Shown piece by piece: positions 34,126 through 42,908 of a stretch of DNA of 64,000 nucleotides. The stretch covers positions 45,522-109,521 of the forward strand of contig CAKOHK010000005.1 of NCBI GenBank assembly GCA_934085595.1. The letters run 5' to 3'. Under the pieces are notes generated by a model that ran no database searches, was not told the DNA's origin, and was given only the letters and a program-made list of their open reading frames with translations. The position numbers were made by a program, and so were the translations under genes. Position 1 is the first letter of the stretch. Each line of letters opens with the position of its first letter. Source of the stretch: an uncultured Bacilli bacterium. Lineage in GTDB: Bacteria; Bacillota_I; Bacilli_A; RF39; UBA660.

Positions 34126-36977
34126 TGAAGAAAATAAGTTTTAATAAGATAAAGGAAAAGAATAAAGAAGGGATTGATAAAATCAAAATGAAAAGAAAAA
34201 AGAAAACTAAAACTGAAACTGATTCCGAAGATAAGGTTTCTAAAGTTAAAAAGAAAAAGAAATTATCTAAAGTATTTTATTGGATACTTGTATGTATAAC
34301 TGTATTTTGTATATTAGCATTTCTTGGCTTCATAGGATTTGCGGCATATATAGTTAAAAGTACACCAGAGTTTGATTTAAATAGAATGTTTGAAAAAGAA
34401 GCAACAAGAGTATTTGATTCAAATGGAAATATCTTTGCAACCCTAGGTTCTGAACAAAGAGAAAAACTTACATATGATGAACTTCCAGAAGTATTAATAG
34501 ATTCAATAATCGCAACAGAAGATTCAAGATTCTTCCAGCATAATGGATTTGATGCTCCTAGATTCTTAAAAGCATCTATACAGCAAGTATTAACTCATAG
34601 TGGAGGTGGCGCTTCTACCCTAACAATGCAGTTATCTAAACTATCATTTAACGGTGTTGAAGATCAAGGTATCGAAGGAATCATAAGAAAGTTCAAAGAT
34701 ATTTATATGGCTGTATTCAAAATAGAAAAAAATCTAAGTAAAGAGCAAATAATTGAATACTATGTAAACACTCCATGCTTAGGTGGAAATATATACGGAG
34801 TACAACAAGCAAGCCAATATTACTTTGGAAAAGATGCTAAAGATTTAAACTTAGTTGAAGCAGCAATGATCGCAGGACTATTCCAGTCCCCTAACGGATA
34901 TAATCCATATTATAATCCAAATGATGCAAACTCAAGAAAAAACACAGTTTTATATTTAATGAAAAGACACGGTTATATAACAGAAGAAGAATATAAAGCA
35001 GGTGTAAGTGTTAAAATAAAAGATTTACTAGCAGGAAATAATAAATCATCTAATGAATATCAAGGCTTCCTAGATACAGTAATTCAAGAAATAATCGATG
35101 ATACTGGTGATAATCCATATGATACACCAATGGATATTTATACAACTATGAGAAAAGATAAACAAGATATAATAAATGACTTCTATAAAACATTTAAGTT
35201 TAGAAATGACGCTATGGAAGCTGGTATCGCAGCAGTTGATGCAAGTAACGGAGCATTAATCGCAGTTGGTGCTGGTAGAAATAAAACAAGCGCTTTAACA
35301 CTAAATGTTGCTACATTCCATGGACAAACTAAAAGACACCCAGGTTCAACAATAAAACCTATATTAGATTATGGTCCTGCTATGGAATATGCAAACTTAA
35401 GTACATATGGTCCATTCATAGATGAAGATACACCATATGGTAATAGTACAATGAGAAACTTTAATGGTAAACACTCAGGATTTATGACAACAAGAGATTG
35501 CTTAGTAAAATCAGTTAATACCTGTGCCCTACAAGCATTTAGAATGACAACAAATGAACAAAAATTAAGTTTTATGACATCTCTTGGAATTGAACCAGAG
35601 GGAGATGATAAAACATTACATGAATCATATTCAATCGGAGCATTTAGTAGTGTTTCTCCAGTAACTCTAGCCGGAGCATACGCAGCATTTGCTTCAGGTG
35701 GATATTATACAAAACCATATTCATATACAAAACTTGTATATAGAGAAACTGAAGAAGAAGTTAAAAAAGACATAACAAGAACAAGAGTTATGTCAGAACA
35801 AACAGCTTATATGATATCATCAATATTAACAGGTGCAACATCAAGTAGTGTTCGTGTATCAGGAACTCAAATAGCTACTAAAACAGGTACATCTTCTTAT
35901 GATGAAACATTCTTAAAGAAGTTTAAACTAACAAGTAGCGTTATCCCAGACTCATGGACATCTAGTTTTACAAAAGACTATGCAATAGCTATATGGATAG
36001 GATATCCAGAAGGATTAACATCAGACGCAGTTAAAAATAAACATTATTTAATAATGAGTCAAGCAAATACAGATAGAATTAAAATACAAGCAGCAATAGC
36101 TAACAAATTCTATGAAAAAAATGCAAAATTCACTAAGCCAAGCGGAATAGTATCAGCCGATGTAGAAATGGAAACTATCCCAGCACAAAAACCAAGTACT
36201 TACACACCAGATAGTCTAAAGAAATCATTCCTATTTAAAACTGGAACTGAGCCAAGTGAAGTATCATCAAGATATTCTAAACTTTCAGATATATCAAATG
36301 CTACATATACTTTATCAGGTAAAACACTTAATATATCATTCACTGCCCTTCCTACTCCATCAGCAATAGATCCAGCATACTTAACAGATTACTTTAACAA
36401 AGGTTATAGTATATGGGCACAAGATTATTATCAAAAAAGATTAGATTATAACAATAAAAATATTGGTACTTTAGGATATGAAATATATCTAACAAGTGGT
36501 TCAAGTAGCGTATATGTAGGATGGACTGATAAAACAGAATACACAATTGATTTAAGTAAATATAGTGGTATATATGATGGATTCATAATTAAATCAAGTT
36601 ACTCTATATTTAAAAATAATAAATCAGATGGTATAAAAATACTATTTACTATGGAAAGTGATGAAATAGATGAAAGTAAAATATCATTAAATGTAAACAA
36701 TCAAAAAATATCAATTAATCAAGGCGAAACATTTAATGAATTAAATACTAAATCAATAACAGAAATAAAATACGGTACAACAAATATTACTTCCATGATA
36801 TCTAATATTAATATAATAACTGGAAAAATTACTAAAAAAGATGATAATACATTCTCAGGAGCACCTAAAGATATAACATCAAGTAAAGGTACATATACTA
36901 TTGAATATAAAGTATCATTTGTATATAAAGAAAAAACAATAACAAAACAAATACTTCAAACTATTGAAGTAAAATAA
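34125..36977 (+). CDS. ponA: Class A penicillin-binding protein PBP1A
   Basis: 950 residues. Lys-rich cytoplasmic tail (1-48), one TM helix (about 49-77), GT51 glycosyltransferase (about 90-270, with ATEDSRFFQHNGFD and ASTLTMQLSKL) and transpeptidase (about 340-670) with SxxK in PGSTIKP, SxN in KSVNTC and KTG in TKTGTSS. The final 270 residues include a fibronectin-III-like part and another beta domain, longer than in most PBP1. It polymerises and cross-links peptidoglycan. Coupled to recU. Confidence 0.95.
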   Translation: MKKISFNKIKEKNKEGIDKIKMKRKKKTKTETDSEDKVSKVKKKKKLSKVFYWILVCITVFCILAFLGFIGFAAYIVKSTPEFDLNRMFEKEATRVFDSNGNIFATLGSEQREKLTYDELPEVLIDSIIATEDSRFFQHNGFDAPRFLKASIQQVLTHSGGGASTLTMQLSKLSFNGVEDQGIEGIIRKFKDIYMAVFKIEKNLSKEQIIEYYVNTPCLGGNIYGVQQASQYYFGKDAKDLNLVEAAMIAGLFQSPNGYNPYYNPNDANSRKNTVLYLMKRHGYITEEEYKAGVSVKIKDLLAGNNKSSNEYQGFLDTVIQEIIDDTGDNPYDTPMDIYTTMRKDKQDIINDFYKTFKFRNDAMEAGIAAVDASNGALIAVGAGRNKTSALTLNVATFHGQTKRHPGSTIKPILDYGPAMEYANLSTYGPFIDEDTPYGNSTMRNFNGKHSGFMTTRDCLVKSVNTCALQAFRMTTNEQKLSFMTSLGIEPEGDDKTLHESYSIGAFSSVSPVTLAGAYAAFASGGYYTKPYSYTKLVYRETEEEVKKDITRTRVMSEQTAYMISSILTGATSSSVRVSGTQIATKTGTSSYDETFLKKFKLTSSVIPDSWTSSFTKDYAIAIWIGYPEGLTSDAVKNKHYLIMSQANTDRIKIQAAIANKFYEKNAKFTKPSGIVSADVEMETIPAQKPSTYTPDSLKKSFLFKTGTEPSEVSSRYSKLSDISNATYTLSGKTLNISFTALPTPSAIDPAYLTDYFNKGYSIWAQDYYQKRLDYNNKNIGTLGYEIYLTSGSSSVYVGWTDKTEYTIDLSKYSGIYDGFIIKSSYSIFKNNKSDGIKILFTMESDEIDESKISLNVNNQKISINQGETFNELNTKSITEIKYGTTNITSMISNINIITGKITKKDDNTFSGAPKDITSSKGTYTIEYKVSFVYKEKTITKQILQTIEVK

Positions 36978-37003
36978 AAGAGTTTCATGTAAACTCTTTT
37001 TTA
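36976..37003. terminator. Bidirectional terminator
   Basis: AAAGAGTTT (36977-36985) pairs with AAACTCTTT (36991-36999) around CATGT, followed by T residues, before the converging gene at 37008. Confidence 0.85.
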
Positions 37004-37007
37004 TATA

Positions 37008-37337
37008 CTACATAAACTTACCAGGACATTCATTTACATTACATATTTCATTTTCTTCTGTGCAAGTATAGCATGGACTATAAGTATGTCTATAGATATG
37101 ATGATTTATAATTCTAGTATTAACAGGACAAATATGTGGTACTTCATGAATTATTTGTTTATGAATACATCTTTCTTGAGGACATTCATAAACAGGATTT
37201 AAAGTACATCCTTTCATACTAGTCATATCATTACATACATTACTACAAGAACTATTAACGTTATCACTTGGAGTAACTTTAACCTCAGCCATACCCTCAA
37301 CACTATAGCCTTGATACATTCCAGTATTATTTATCAT
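37008..37337 (-). CDS. CotD-like Cys/His-rich protein
   Basis: 109 residues, no signal peptide, with about a dozen Cys and a His-rich core: HEVPHICPVNTRIINHH then HTY. This spacing of VPHI and TxxxNHH elements is the pattern of the CotD spore-coat family. Unusually, many cysteines (CPQERC, CYTC, CNVNECPG) flank the core, suggesting cross-linking or metal binding. Whether this organism makes spores is not shown here; the SigF-like factor and the YjcZ-like protein are the only other hints. RBS AAGGAG. Single gene downstream of the type VII cluster. Confidence 0.65.
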   Translation of the reverse strand: MINNTGMYQGYSVEGMAEVKVTPSDNVNSSCSNVCNDMTSMKGCTLNPVYECPQERCIHKQIIHEVPHICPVNTRIINHHIYRHTYSPCYTCTEENEICNVNECPGKFM

Positions 37338-37422
37338 TATAACAACTCCTTTTCATAGTTATTTTATGTAAATAATAAATTATTGTATAGGTAAAATTGC
37401 ATCAAAAAAGCAATAAGTATTT

Positions 37423-37725
37423 TTAATTATTGCTCTTATATTTCATAGAATAATCTGGTATCATAGGTAAATTTTCATCATATGCATTCACATATCCGCA
37501 TCTAAGTTTCTTAAATTCCGGATAATAACACGATAAATCTTCTATTCCAAGTTCTACAAGCTCTATAAAATACATATATACATCTTCTACATATTGCATT
37601 TTATTCTTACCTGATAAAAACTCTTTCCTATTCTTCCAATCTCTTCTTATATCTCCTGGCATTACAAGCATAACATTATTCATTAAAAATGTTGCTTCCT
37701 TTACCAAGTAATCCATCTTATTCAT
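37423..37725 (-). CDS. Hypothetical protein in the WXG100 cluster
   Basis: 100 residues, mixed helical, no signal peptide. I recognise no family. It starts 3 bp after the WXG100-like gene at 37729, so it belongs to the YukD-WXG100 operon and could be a chaperone, adaptor or substrate accessory. That role is inferred from position only. Confidence 0.55.
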   Translation of the reverse strand: MNKMDYLVKEATFLMNNVMLVMPGDIRRDWKNRKEFLSGKNKMQYVEDVYMYFIELVELGIEDLSCYYPEFKKLRCGYVNAYDENLPMIPDYSMKYKSNN

Positions 37726-37728
37726 AAT

Positions 37729-38058
37729 TTATCCTATTGGTTTTGCTATCTCTTCAGCCTTAGCAGCTTGTTGTCTATCACGAGTCTCGTGGCTACCAGC
37801 ATGACCAGTAAGTTCATTTGATTTTTGATTAACTTGACTTACAAAATTAGTAAATGAAGTTCTTAAAGAAGAAAAGGTTCTTTCATAAGCATCTCTAGTT
37901 TGACCACTATATTTAGTTGGATCATTTATACATCTCATAACTAAAGTTCTCCATTCTTCAAAAATGCCATCTAAATTTCTACTAATAGTTTTAATTTTTT
38001 CAGCAGCAACACGAGCTTCATTTATATTAATTTGAGCTTTACTATTATCATCACCCAT
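37729..38058 (-). CDS. WXG100-family (ESAT-6-like) protein
   Basis: 109 residues, two long helices separated by a turn: KYSGQTRDAYERTF replaces the usual WxG with YSG. The C-terminal tail after the second helix is flexible. WXG100 proteins are small helical-hairpin substrates and components of type VII secretion. It is third in the YukD-like, WXG-like, WXG-like, unknown order. No EssC, EssB or EsaA gene is in the window. Confidence 0.75.
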   Translation of the reverse strand: MGDDNSKAQININEARVAAEKIKTISRNLDGIFEEWRTLVMRCINDPTKYSGQTRDAYERTFSSLRTSFTNFVSQVNQKSNELTGHAGSHETRDRQQAAKAEEIAKPIG

Positions 38059-38085
38059 ATTTATCTTCCTTTCTTTTTTAATTAA

Positions 38086-38484
38086 TTATCCTATATTTGA
38101 CATACGATCTGACATACTATTTGAAATTGAAGATGCACTATCCCAAGTCTTAGTATTATCAATATTATTACTTTGAGTATCTTGATAAGTGTTAACATCT
38201 GATCTTAAGAAATCAGCATGAGCACTCATAGTTTTAGACATACTATCAAAATGAGGCCTAAAACTATAAATAACATCTCTTAAAGCATATGCATCAGTTC
38301 CTCTATATGTTCTAAGCAAATCATCAATAGTAGAATATAAAGTTCTAACTTCAGTATCGAAGCGCCCTTTAACAGTATCTGAACTAGATGCTAAAGGTGT
38401 GTTATCTCCAGCCTCCGCAATCTTATTAGCTGTATTTCTAATTTCTGTAAAATCAAGTGTTACAGTATCATTACTACCTGCCAT
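38086..38484 (-). CDS. WXG100-like helical-hairpin protein
   Basis: 132 residues. The first helix pair centres on LLRTYRGTDAYALRDVI, where YRG takes the place of WxG, as in its neighbour. A Ser/Asn-rich tail (about 95-132) follows. The two adjacent WXG-like proteins may form a heterodimer, as EsxA/EsxB-type pairs do. The RBS is a strong GGAGGAG. It is 15 bp downstream of the YukD-like gene. Confidence 0.7.
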   Translation of the reverse strand: MAGSNDTVTLDFTEIRNTANKIAEAGDNTPLASSSDTVKGRFDTEVRTLYSTIDDLLRTYRGTDAYALRDVIYSFRPHFDSMSKTMSAHADFLRSDVNTYQDTQSNNIDNTKTWDSASSISNSMSDRMSNIG

Positions 38485-38498
38485 AATTTTTCTCCTCC

Positions 38499-38750
38499 CT
38501 ATATTAATATTAGCTTTGTACCGGTTTTTATATCAGAATCCTTAATTATAAGATTCATATCATAGATTTTACCAGTGATCTTATTAAATACCTGTATACT
38601 ATTATTTTCATAATAATTAGTTGAAAATGCAGGAATAGACTGTTTCATTAAAGAAACTAAATCATGTATTCTCCTATCAATCGGAACAAGAACCTCAAAT
38701 TCTTTATCCAATACAGGTGCTTCAATAACTACATATACTTTAAAATCCAT
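38499..38750 (-). CDS. YukD/EsaB-like ubiquitin-fold protein
   Basis: 83 residues from the ATG at 38750 (AGGGTGAT 8 bases upstream); the longer frame to 38783 has no RBS. The pattern of a beta-hairpin, helix and strands (FKVYVVIEAP, LVPIDRRIHDLVSLM, then SDIKTGTKLILI) fits the YukD/EsaB ubiquitin-like cytosolic component of type VIIb secretion. First gene of the cluster, behind the promoter at 38774. Confidence 0.7.
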   Translation of the reverse strand: MDFKVYVVIEAPVLDKEFEVLVPIDRRIHDLVSLMKQSIPAFSTNYYENNSIQVFNKITGKIYDMNLIIKDSDIKTGTKLILI

Positions 38751-38773
38751 ATCTATAATCACCCTACAATATA

Positions 38774-38801
38774 AGTATAACACATTTAATAACCAAGTAA
38801 A
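38774..38801 (-). promoter_or_regulatory. Promoter of the type VII cluster
   Basis: TTTACT (38801-38796), 16-bp spacer, TATACT (38779-38774). Confidence 0.55.
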
Positions 38802-38810
38802 GATTTTTTT

Positions 38811-38841
38811 AAAAAAACGTAAACTTTTTGTAAAGTCTACG
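38811..38841 (-). terminator. Terminator of rnc
   Basis: CGTAGACTTT (38841-38832) pairs with AAAGTTTACG (38827-38818) with one G-U, followed by seven T. It overlaps the rnc stop codon. Confidence 0.8.
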
Positions 38842-39478
38842 CTCTTTTATTATATGCTTCCTTAGCCGCCATCTGTTCAGCTTCTTTTTTAGAAGAACCT
38901 ATCCCAGTCCCATAAACAAGCCCATCTATTATAACATTAACTTTAAACTTTCTATCATGACTAGGCCCCTCTTCACTAACAAGTTCATACTTAACACTCT
39001 TCTTAACTGTTTGAACATTCTCTTGAAGTAAACTCTTATAATCCATAAGAAAATCATCATGTTTCTTAATATGAGGAACTATTAACTCATTAAATAATCT
39101 CTTAACTTCATTAAGACCACTTTCTAAATATATAACGGCAATAACAGACTCAAATACATCAGCTATAATAGTCTTATTAGCCTCGCTAATACCATTACCA
39201 AGTTTAATATAATCTTTTAAATTAATATCTTTACTATATTCATATAAAGCATTCTCACATACATATAAACTCCTAAGCCTACTCATCTCTCCCTCAGGAT
39301 ATAATGTATTTCTATATAAATATTCACTACAAACTATCTCAAGAACCGCATCCCCCAAATACTCAAGTCTCTCGTAACTAAGAACATTATGTTCATTAGC
39401 ATAACTAGTATGTGTTAAAGCTCTAGTTAACAACTCCTCATTTCTAAACTTTATATTATAATCTTCTAACAATTCCAT
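38837..39478 (-). CDS. rnc: Ribonuclease III
   Basis: 213 residues. The catalytic domain has YERLEYLGDAVLEIV (about 35-49) and later ADVFESVIAVIYLESG with the second Glu; the C-terminal dsRNA-binding domain (about 145-213) ends GSSKKEAEQMAAKEAY. It processes rRNA precursors and structured RNAs. It is monocistronic here; smc and ftsY, common neighbours in Bacilli, are absent. Confidence 0.96.
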   Translation of the reverse strand: MELLEDYNIKFRNEELLTRALTHTSYANEHNVLSYERLEYLGDAVLEIVCSEYLYRNTLYPEGEMSRLRSLYVCENALYEYSKDINLKDYIKLGNGISEANKTIIADVFESVIAVIYLESGLNEVKRLFNELIVPHIKKHDDFLMDYKSLLQENVQTVKKSVKYELVSEEGPSHDRKFKVNVIIDGLVYGTGIGSSKKEAEQMAAKEAYNKRA

Positions 39479-39602
39479 AATAACCTCTATTTATTTATAA
39501 CAATTAAAATACTAATAATAATTAATATAACTATTAATATAATAAAAGTAATAAATTTCTTATCTTTAAACATGTCTTTCATACATATAAGTATAAAATA
39601 TT

Positions 39603-39642
39603 TTGTTTTTTTAATCAATATATATTATAATATTAATATATG
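39603..39642 (+). promoter_or_regulatory. Leaderless-type promoter of yidD
   Basis: TATAAT (39626-39631) lies 8 bp before the yidD ATG (39640), with TTGTTT (39603-39608) 17 bp upstream. No Shine-Dalgarno is present, so the mRNA probably begins at or next to the start codon. Confidence 0.5.
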
Positions 39643-39855
39643 AAAAATATATTATTAAAGTTAATAAACTTATATCAAATAACACCTCTTCATTCTCATT
39701 CATTATGTAGGTTTACTCCTACATGTAGTGAATATATGAAAGAGTGCTTAAATACTTATGGTTTAAAAGGTATAAAATATGGTATAAAAAGAATATTAAG
39801 GTGTCATCCATTTGGTAAATATGGATATGACCCAGTTAAGAAGGAGTCTATATGA
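39640..39855 (+). CDS. yidD: Membrane protein insertion efficiency factor YidD
   Basis: 71 residues, the standard size. LINLYQITPLHSHSLCRFTP, CSEYMKECLNTYG, then RILRCHPFGKYGYDPV are the family's core (the usual CRFxPTCSxY and RCHPF elements are present). It is a small cytoplasmic-face membrane-associated protein that helps YidC. Its stop overlaps the start of the next gene by 4 nt. Confidence 0.95.
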   Translation: MKNILLKLINLYQITPLHSHSLCRFTPTCSEYMKECLNTYGLKGIKYGIKRILRCHPFGKYGYDPVKKESI

Positions 39856-40712
39856 AATTTAAAAAATTATTATTATTTATTTGTATTATATTATTATGTG
39901 GTTGTAATCTAAAAAACGATTTTAAAAATAACATTGTTTACACTAGTTTCTATCCTATTGAATATGGAGTTGAAAGTTTATATAGTGAATATGCTAGTGT
40001 TAAAAGTATATATCCAAATGGTGTAACCAAAGGATATGAAATAACAGACAAAAAAATTAAAAAATATTCTGAATCAGAAATATTTGTATATAGTGGTCTT
40101 GCTGATGAAGCAAGCATCGCTAAAGATATATTAAATCTTAATAAGAATATTAAAATAATAGATGCTACTAAAGGAATGAATATAAATAATAGTTTAGAAG
40201 AAATATGGCTTGACCCATCAAACTATTTAATGTTATGTAGTAATATAAAAAGTTCACTACTTGATTATAATGAAAGTAATTATGAAATAAGAAAAACTAT
40301 TGAAGATAATTATGATATACTAAATGAAAAAATATCAGAATTAGATGTAGCTTTATATAATCTAGGTAAAAATGGTAATCATAAAACATTACTAGTAACA
40401 AATAATGTATTTAAATATCTAACTAAATATAATATAAATGTTATATCAATAGATGAAAAAGAAGAATCACTTGATAAAAACTATACTGAAGCAAGAAGAC
40501 AAATTAAAAATAAAGAAATAGAATATGTATATATATTAGATAATAATGAACTTACTGAAGCACAAGATAAGTTTATATCAGATAATTCACTAGTAAAAAT
40601 AAATATAAATGATTTATTTACCTTAAGTGATGAAGAAACAGAAAAACAAGAAAATTACATATCACTTATGAAAAAAATAATCGAAGAATTTAAAAGAGAG
40701 TTATATAAATAA
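39852..40712 (+). CDS. ZnuA-like lipoprotein lacking metal-binding histidines
   Basis: 286 residues with a lipoprotein signal (lipobox LLCGC, Cys about 18) and the cluster A-I metal-binding fold: VYTSFYPIEYGVESL, SESEIFVYSGLADE, IWLDPSNYLMLCSNI, FKYLTKYNI. At the three positions where ZnuA/AdcA proteins carry His ligands (EPHxYE, DPHxWLDP, HxxFxYL) this protein has GYEIT, EEIWLDP and TNNVFKYL, so no His remains. Metal binding of the usual kind is therefore unlikely. No permease or ATPase gene is near. RBS AAGGAG inside yidD; coupled to yidD. Confidence 0.75.
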   Translation: MKFKKLLLFICIILLCGCNLKNDFKNNIVYTSFYPIEYGVESLYSEYASVKSIYPNGVTKGYEITDKKIKKYSESEIFVYSGLADEASIAKDILNLNKNIKIIDATKGMNINNSLEEIWLDPSNYLMLCSNIKSSLLDYNESNYEIRKTIEDNYDILNEKISELDVALYNLGKNGNHKTLLVTNNVFKYLTKYNINVISIDEKEESLDKNYTEARRQIKNKEIEYVYILDNNELTEAQDKFISDNSLVKININDLFTLSDEETEKQENYISLMKKIIEEFKRELYK

Positions 40713-40724
40713 TTCTCTTTTTTA
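40692..40724. terminator. Bidirectional terminator
   Basis: AAAGAGA (40693-40699) pairs with TCTCTTT (40714-40720), with additional A-T pairs inside and a T run after, between the converging genes. Confidence 0.75.
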
Positions 40725-41738
40725 TTACATTATATCAAATAGTGTCATTTGATTATTTATTTTAAAATGTTTATAAGTTTTCTCAGTAACTATTCTACCT
40801 CTACTAGTTCTTTTAACATACCCTTCTTGAAGTAAAAAAGGTTCAATAACATCTTCTACATTAGTAACTTCTTCACCAATACTAGTAGCAATACTCTCCA
40901 CCCCAACAGGTCCACCATTAAACTTATTAATAATACTCATTAAATATTCAATATCTGTATTATCAAGCCCATCACTATCTATTTTAAGTTTATTTAAAGC
41001 ATGAAGAGTAACATCAAGACTAATCTCTCCGCCACCCATTACTAAAGCAAAATCACTAACTCTTTTAAGCAATCTATTAGCAATTCTAGGAGTCTTTCTA
41101 CTTCTTCTAGCTATCTCATAAGCAGCTTCATCACTAATACTAGCACCTATTACTCTACTAGTTCTTTTAACAATCATAGATAACTCTTCAGTACTATAAA
41201 AATCAAGTTTACATACTATACCAAATCTATCCCTAAGAGGACTAGATAAATCACCACTACGAGTAGTAGCTCCAACAAGAGTAAAAGGAGGTAAATCTAT
41301 CTTAATATTTCTAGTTTGACCTTCACTACCTATTATAATATCAAGTTTAAAGTCTTCCATCGCACTATATAGTATTTCTTCTATATACTTAGGTATTCTA
41401 TGTATTTCATCAATAAATAAAACATCATTAGGTTCTAAAGTAGATAAAATAGCAGCAAGATCTCCACTCTTTTCAATAGTAGGACCACTAGCAGTCTTAA
41501 TATTACTTCCCATCTCATTAGCAATAATATGAGCAAGAGTTGTTTTGCCAAGCCCAGGAGGCCCATATAATAATACATGATCAAGATTCTTATTTCTCAT
41601 AAGCGCAGCTTGAATAAAAACTTTAATATTTTCTTTTACATCATTCTGCCCAATATATTCATCAATAGAATCAGGTCTTATACTCTTTTCAAAAGTATCA
41701 CTTTCTATCTCATGATTACTTACTACCCTCTCGTCCAT
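40725..41738 (-). CDS. ruvB: Holliday junction branch migration helicase RuvB
   Basis: 337 residues. Walker A GPPGLGKTTLAH (about 59-70), Walker B LFIDEIHR, sensor region VGATTRSGDLSSPLRDRFG with the Arg finger, and a C-terminal winged helix (GPVGVESIATSIGEE; QEGYVKRTSRGR). The start at 41738 has AGGAGGGG and lies inside the end of the HAD gene (23-nt overlap). Third gene of a ruvA-HAD-ruvB operon. Confidence 0.97.
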   Translation of the reverse strand: MDERVVSNHEIESDTFEKSIRPDSIDEYIGQNDVKENIKVFIQAALMRNKNLDHVLLYGPPGLGKTTLAHIIANEMGSNIKTASGPTIEKSGDLAAILSTLEPNDVLFIDEIHRIPKYIEEILYSAMEDFKLDIIIGSEGQTRNIKIDLPPFTLVGATTRSGDLSSPLRDRFGIVCKLDFYSTEELSMIVKRTSRVIGASISDEAAYEIARRSRKTPRIANRLLKRVSDFALVMGGGEISLDVTLHALNKLKIDSDGLDNTDIEYLMSIINKFNGGPVGVESIATSIGEEVTNVEDVIEPFLLQEGYVKRTSRGRIVTEKTYKHFKINNQMTLFDIM

Positions 41739-42306
41739 TATTATCCCCTCCTATTAAATTATATATTTGATACCAATTCTTAACTCTATCAAACTTTATA
41801 TTATCTCTATTATATTCACTATCAAATAATAAAACTTTTATTCCATATAAACTAACATCTTCAAGATGAGTAACACTATCATCAATAAATAAATCAATTT
41901 TATTATTATAACAAACAATCCCTTTATCTCCGCTATTAGCAATCAATTTATTATATTTAATCCCATGTCTATCTAAATAATTCTTAGTAAGTAAATATGG
42001 ATCTTTAATATATTTATCTTTTCTATAAGTTATAAATATTATTTCATTTCCTTCATCATATAGTTTATTTATTACTTCTACTGCCCCATCTTTAATAGGA
42101 CTTTTATCCATAATATATTCTAATCTATCATTAAAGAATCTTCCTTTTCCTTCTTTAGGCCATCCCATCATCAAAGTAAAATCATATGCTTTTTTATTTT
42201 TAATTCCAGTTCCACCTAGAACTTCCCTATCATATTTATCAGCCTCTAATAAAATAGTTTCATTAGTACTGCATATAGTATCATCAACATCAATCCCTAT
42301 TCTCAT
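41716..42306 (-). CDS. HAD-family 5'-nucleotidase-like protein (NT5C/YqfW type)
   Basis: 196 residues. Motif I DVDDTI (about 6-11, catalytic Asp pair), motif II in IIFITYRKD, then ANSGDKG and motif III/IV LFIDDSVTHLED. The class matches cytosolic 5'(3')-deoxyribonucleotidase-like HAD phosphatases. It is inserted between ruvA and ruvB, which are adjacent in most Bacilli, with a 23-nt overlap into ruvB and 8 bp from ruvA, so all three are co-transcribed. The substrate is inferred at family level. Confidence 0.8.
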   Translation of the reverse strand: MRIGIDVDDTICSTNETILLEADKYDREVLGGTGIKNKKAYDFTLMMGWPKEGKGRFFNDRLEYIMDKSPIKDGAVEVINKLYDEGNEIIFITYRKDKYIKDPYLLTKNYLDRHGIKYNKLIANSGDKGIVCYNNKIDLFIDDSVTHLEDVSLYGIKVLLFDSEYNRDNIKFDRVKNWYQIYNLIGGDNNGREGSK

Positions 42307-42314
42307 ATATACTC

Positions 42315-42869
42315 CTAACTATTAAGTAATAATTTAAGTGCTTCTTTAATTTGCAATTCTACACTATTTTCTCTATTTACATGACTTATTACTTTCTTAA
42401 TATCAGCTCCTTTATATCCAAGAGCTTCAAGAGCAAGTACAAGTTCATCACTATTATCATTAATTATCATATCACTACTAGCAAGTTTACCTTTCAAATC
42501 AAGAATTATCTGTCTAGCAAGTTTATCTCCTATTTTAGGAAACTTCTTTAAATATAATATATTCTCTCTATCTATCGCATCAATAATACCATTAACACTA
42601 CCAGTAGCCAAAATAGGCATAGTCATCTTAGGTCCCATACCTTTAACATTAATCAATTTAAGAAATAACTCTCTTTCTTCAAAAGACATAAAACCATATA
42701 AAGAATATTCATCCTCTCTAATATGATTATAAATATATACTTTATAGTTTTCTCCTTCATTAAACTTATATGGATTAGGTACATATACTTTATATCCAAC
42801 TCCACCTACATCTATAACAATATAATTAATTAACGCATTAGTTATTTTTCCTTCTATATATTCATACAT
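42315..42869 (-). CDS. ruvA: Holliday junction DNA-binding protein RuvA
   Basis: 184 residues. OB-fold domain I (YIEGKITNALINYIVIDVGGVGYKV), HhH domain II (VKGMGPKMTMPIL; FPKIGDKLARQIILDLKGK) and a small C-terminal domain III (ALEALGYKGADIKKVI) that contacts RuvB. It heads the RuvAB operon. Confidence 0.96.
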   Translation of the reverse strand: MYEYIEGKITNALINYIVIDVGGVGYKVYVPNPYKFNEGENYKVYIYNHIREDEYSLYGFMSFEERELFLKLINVKGMGPKMTMPILATGSVNGIIDAIDRENILYLKKFPKIGDKLARQIILDLKGKLASSDMIINDNSDELVLALEALGYKGADIKKVISHVNRENSVELQIKEALKLLLNS

Positions 42870-42908
42870 AATATCACCTAAAAAAATTATACAATAATAA
42901 CCTTATGT

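Noticed and set aside
39481..39639. Possible small RNA gene between rnc and yidD
   Set aside because: Only A/T-rich sequence and the yidD promoter are seen, with no stable hairpin or terminator.
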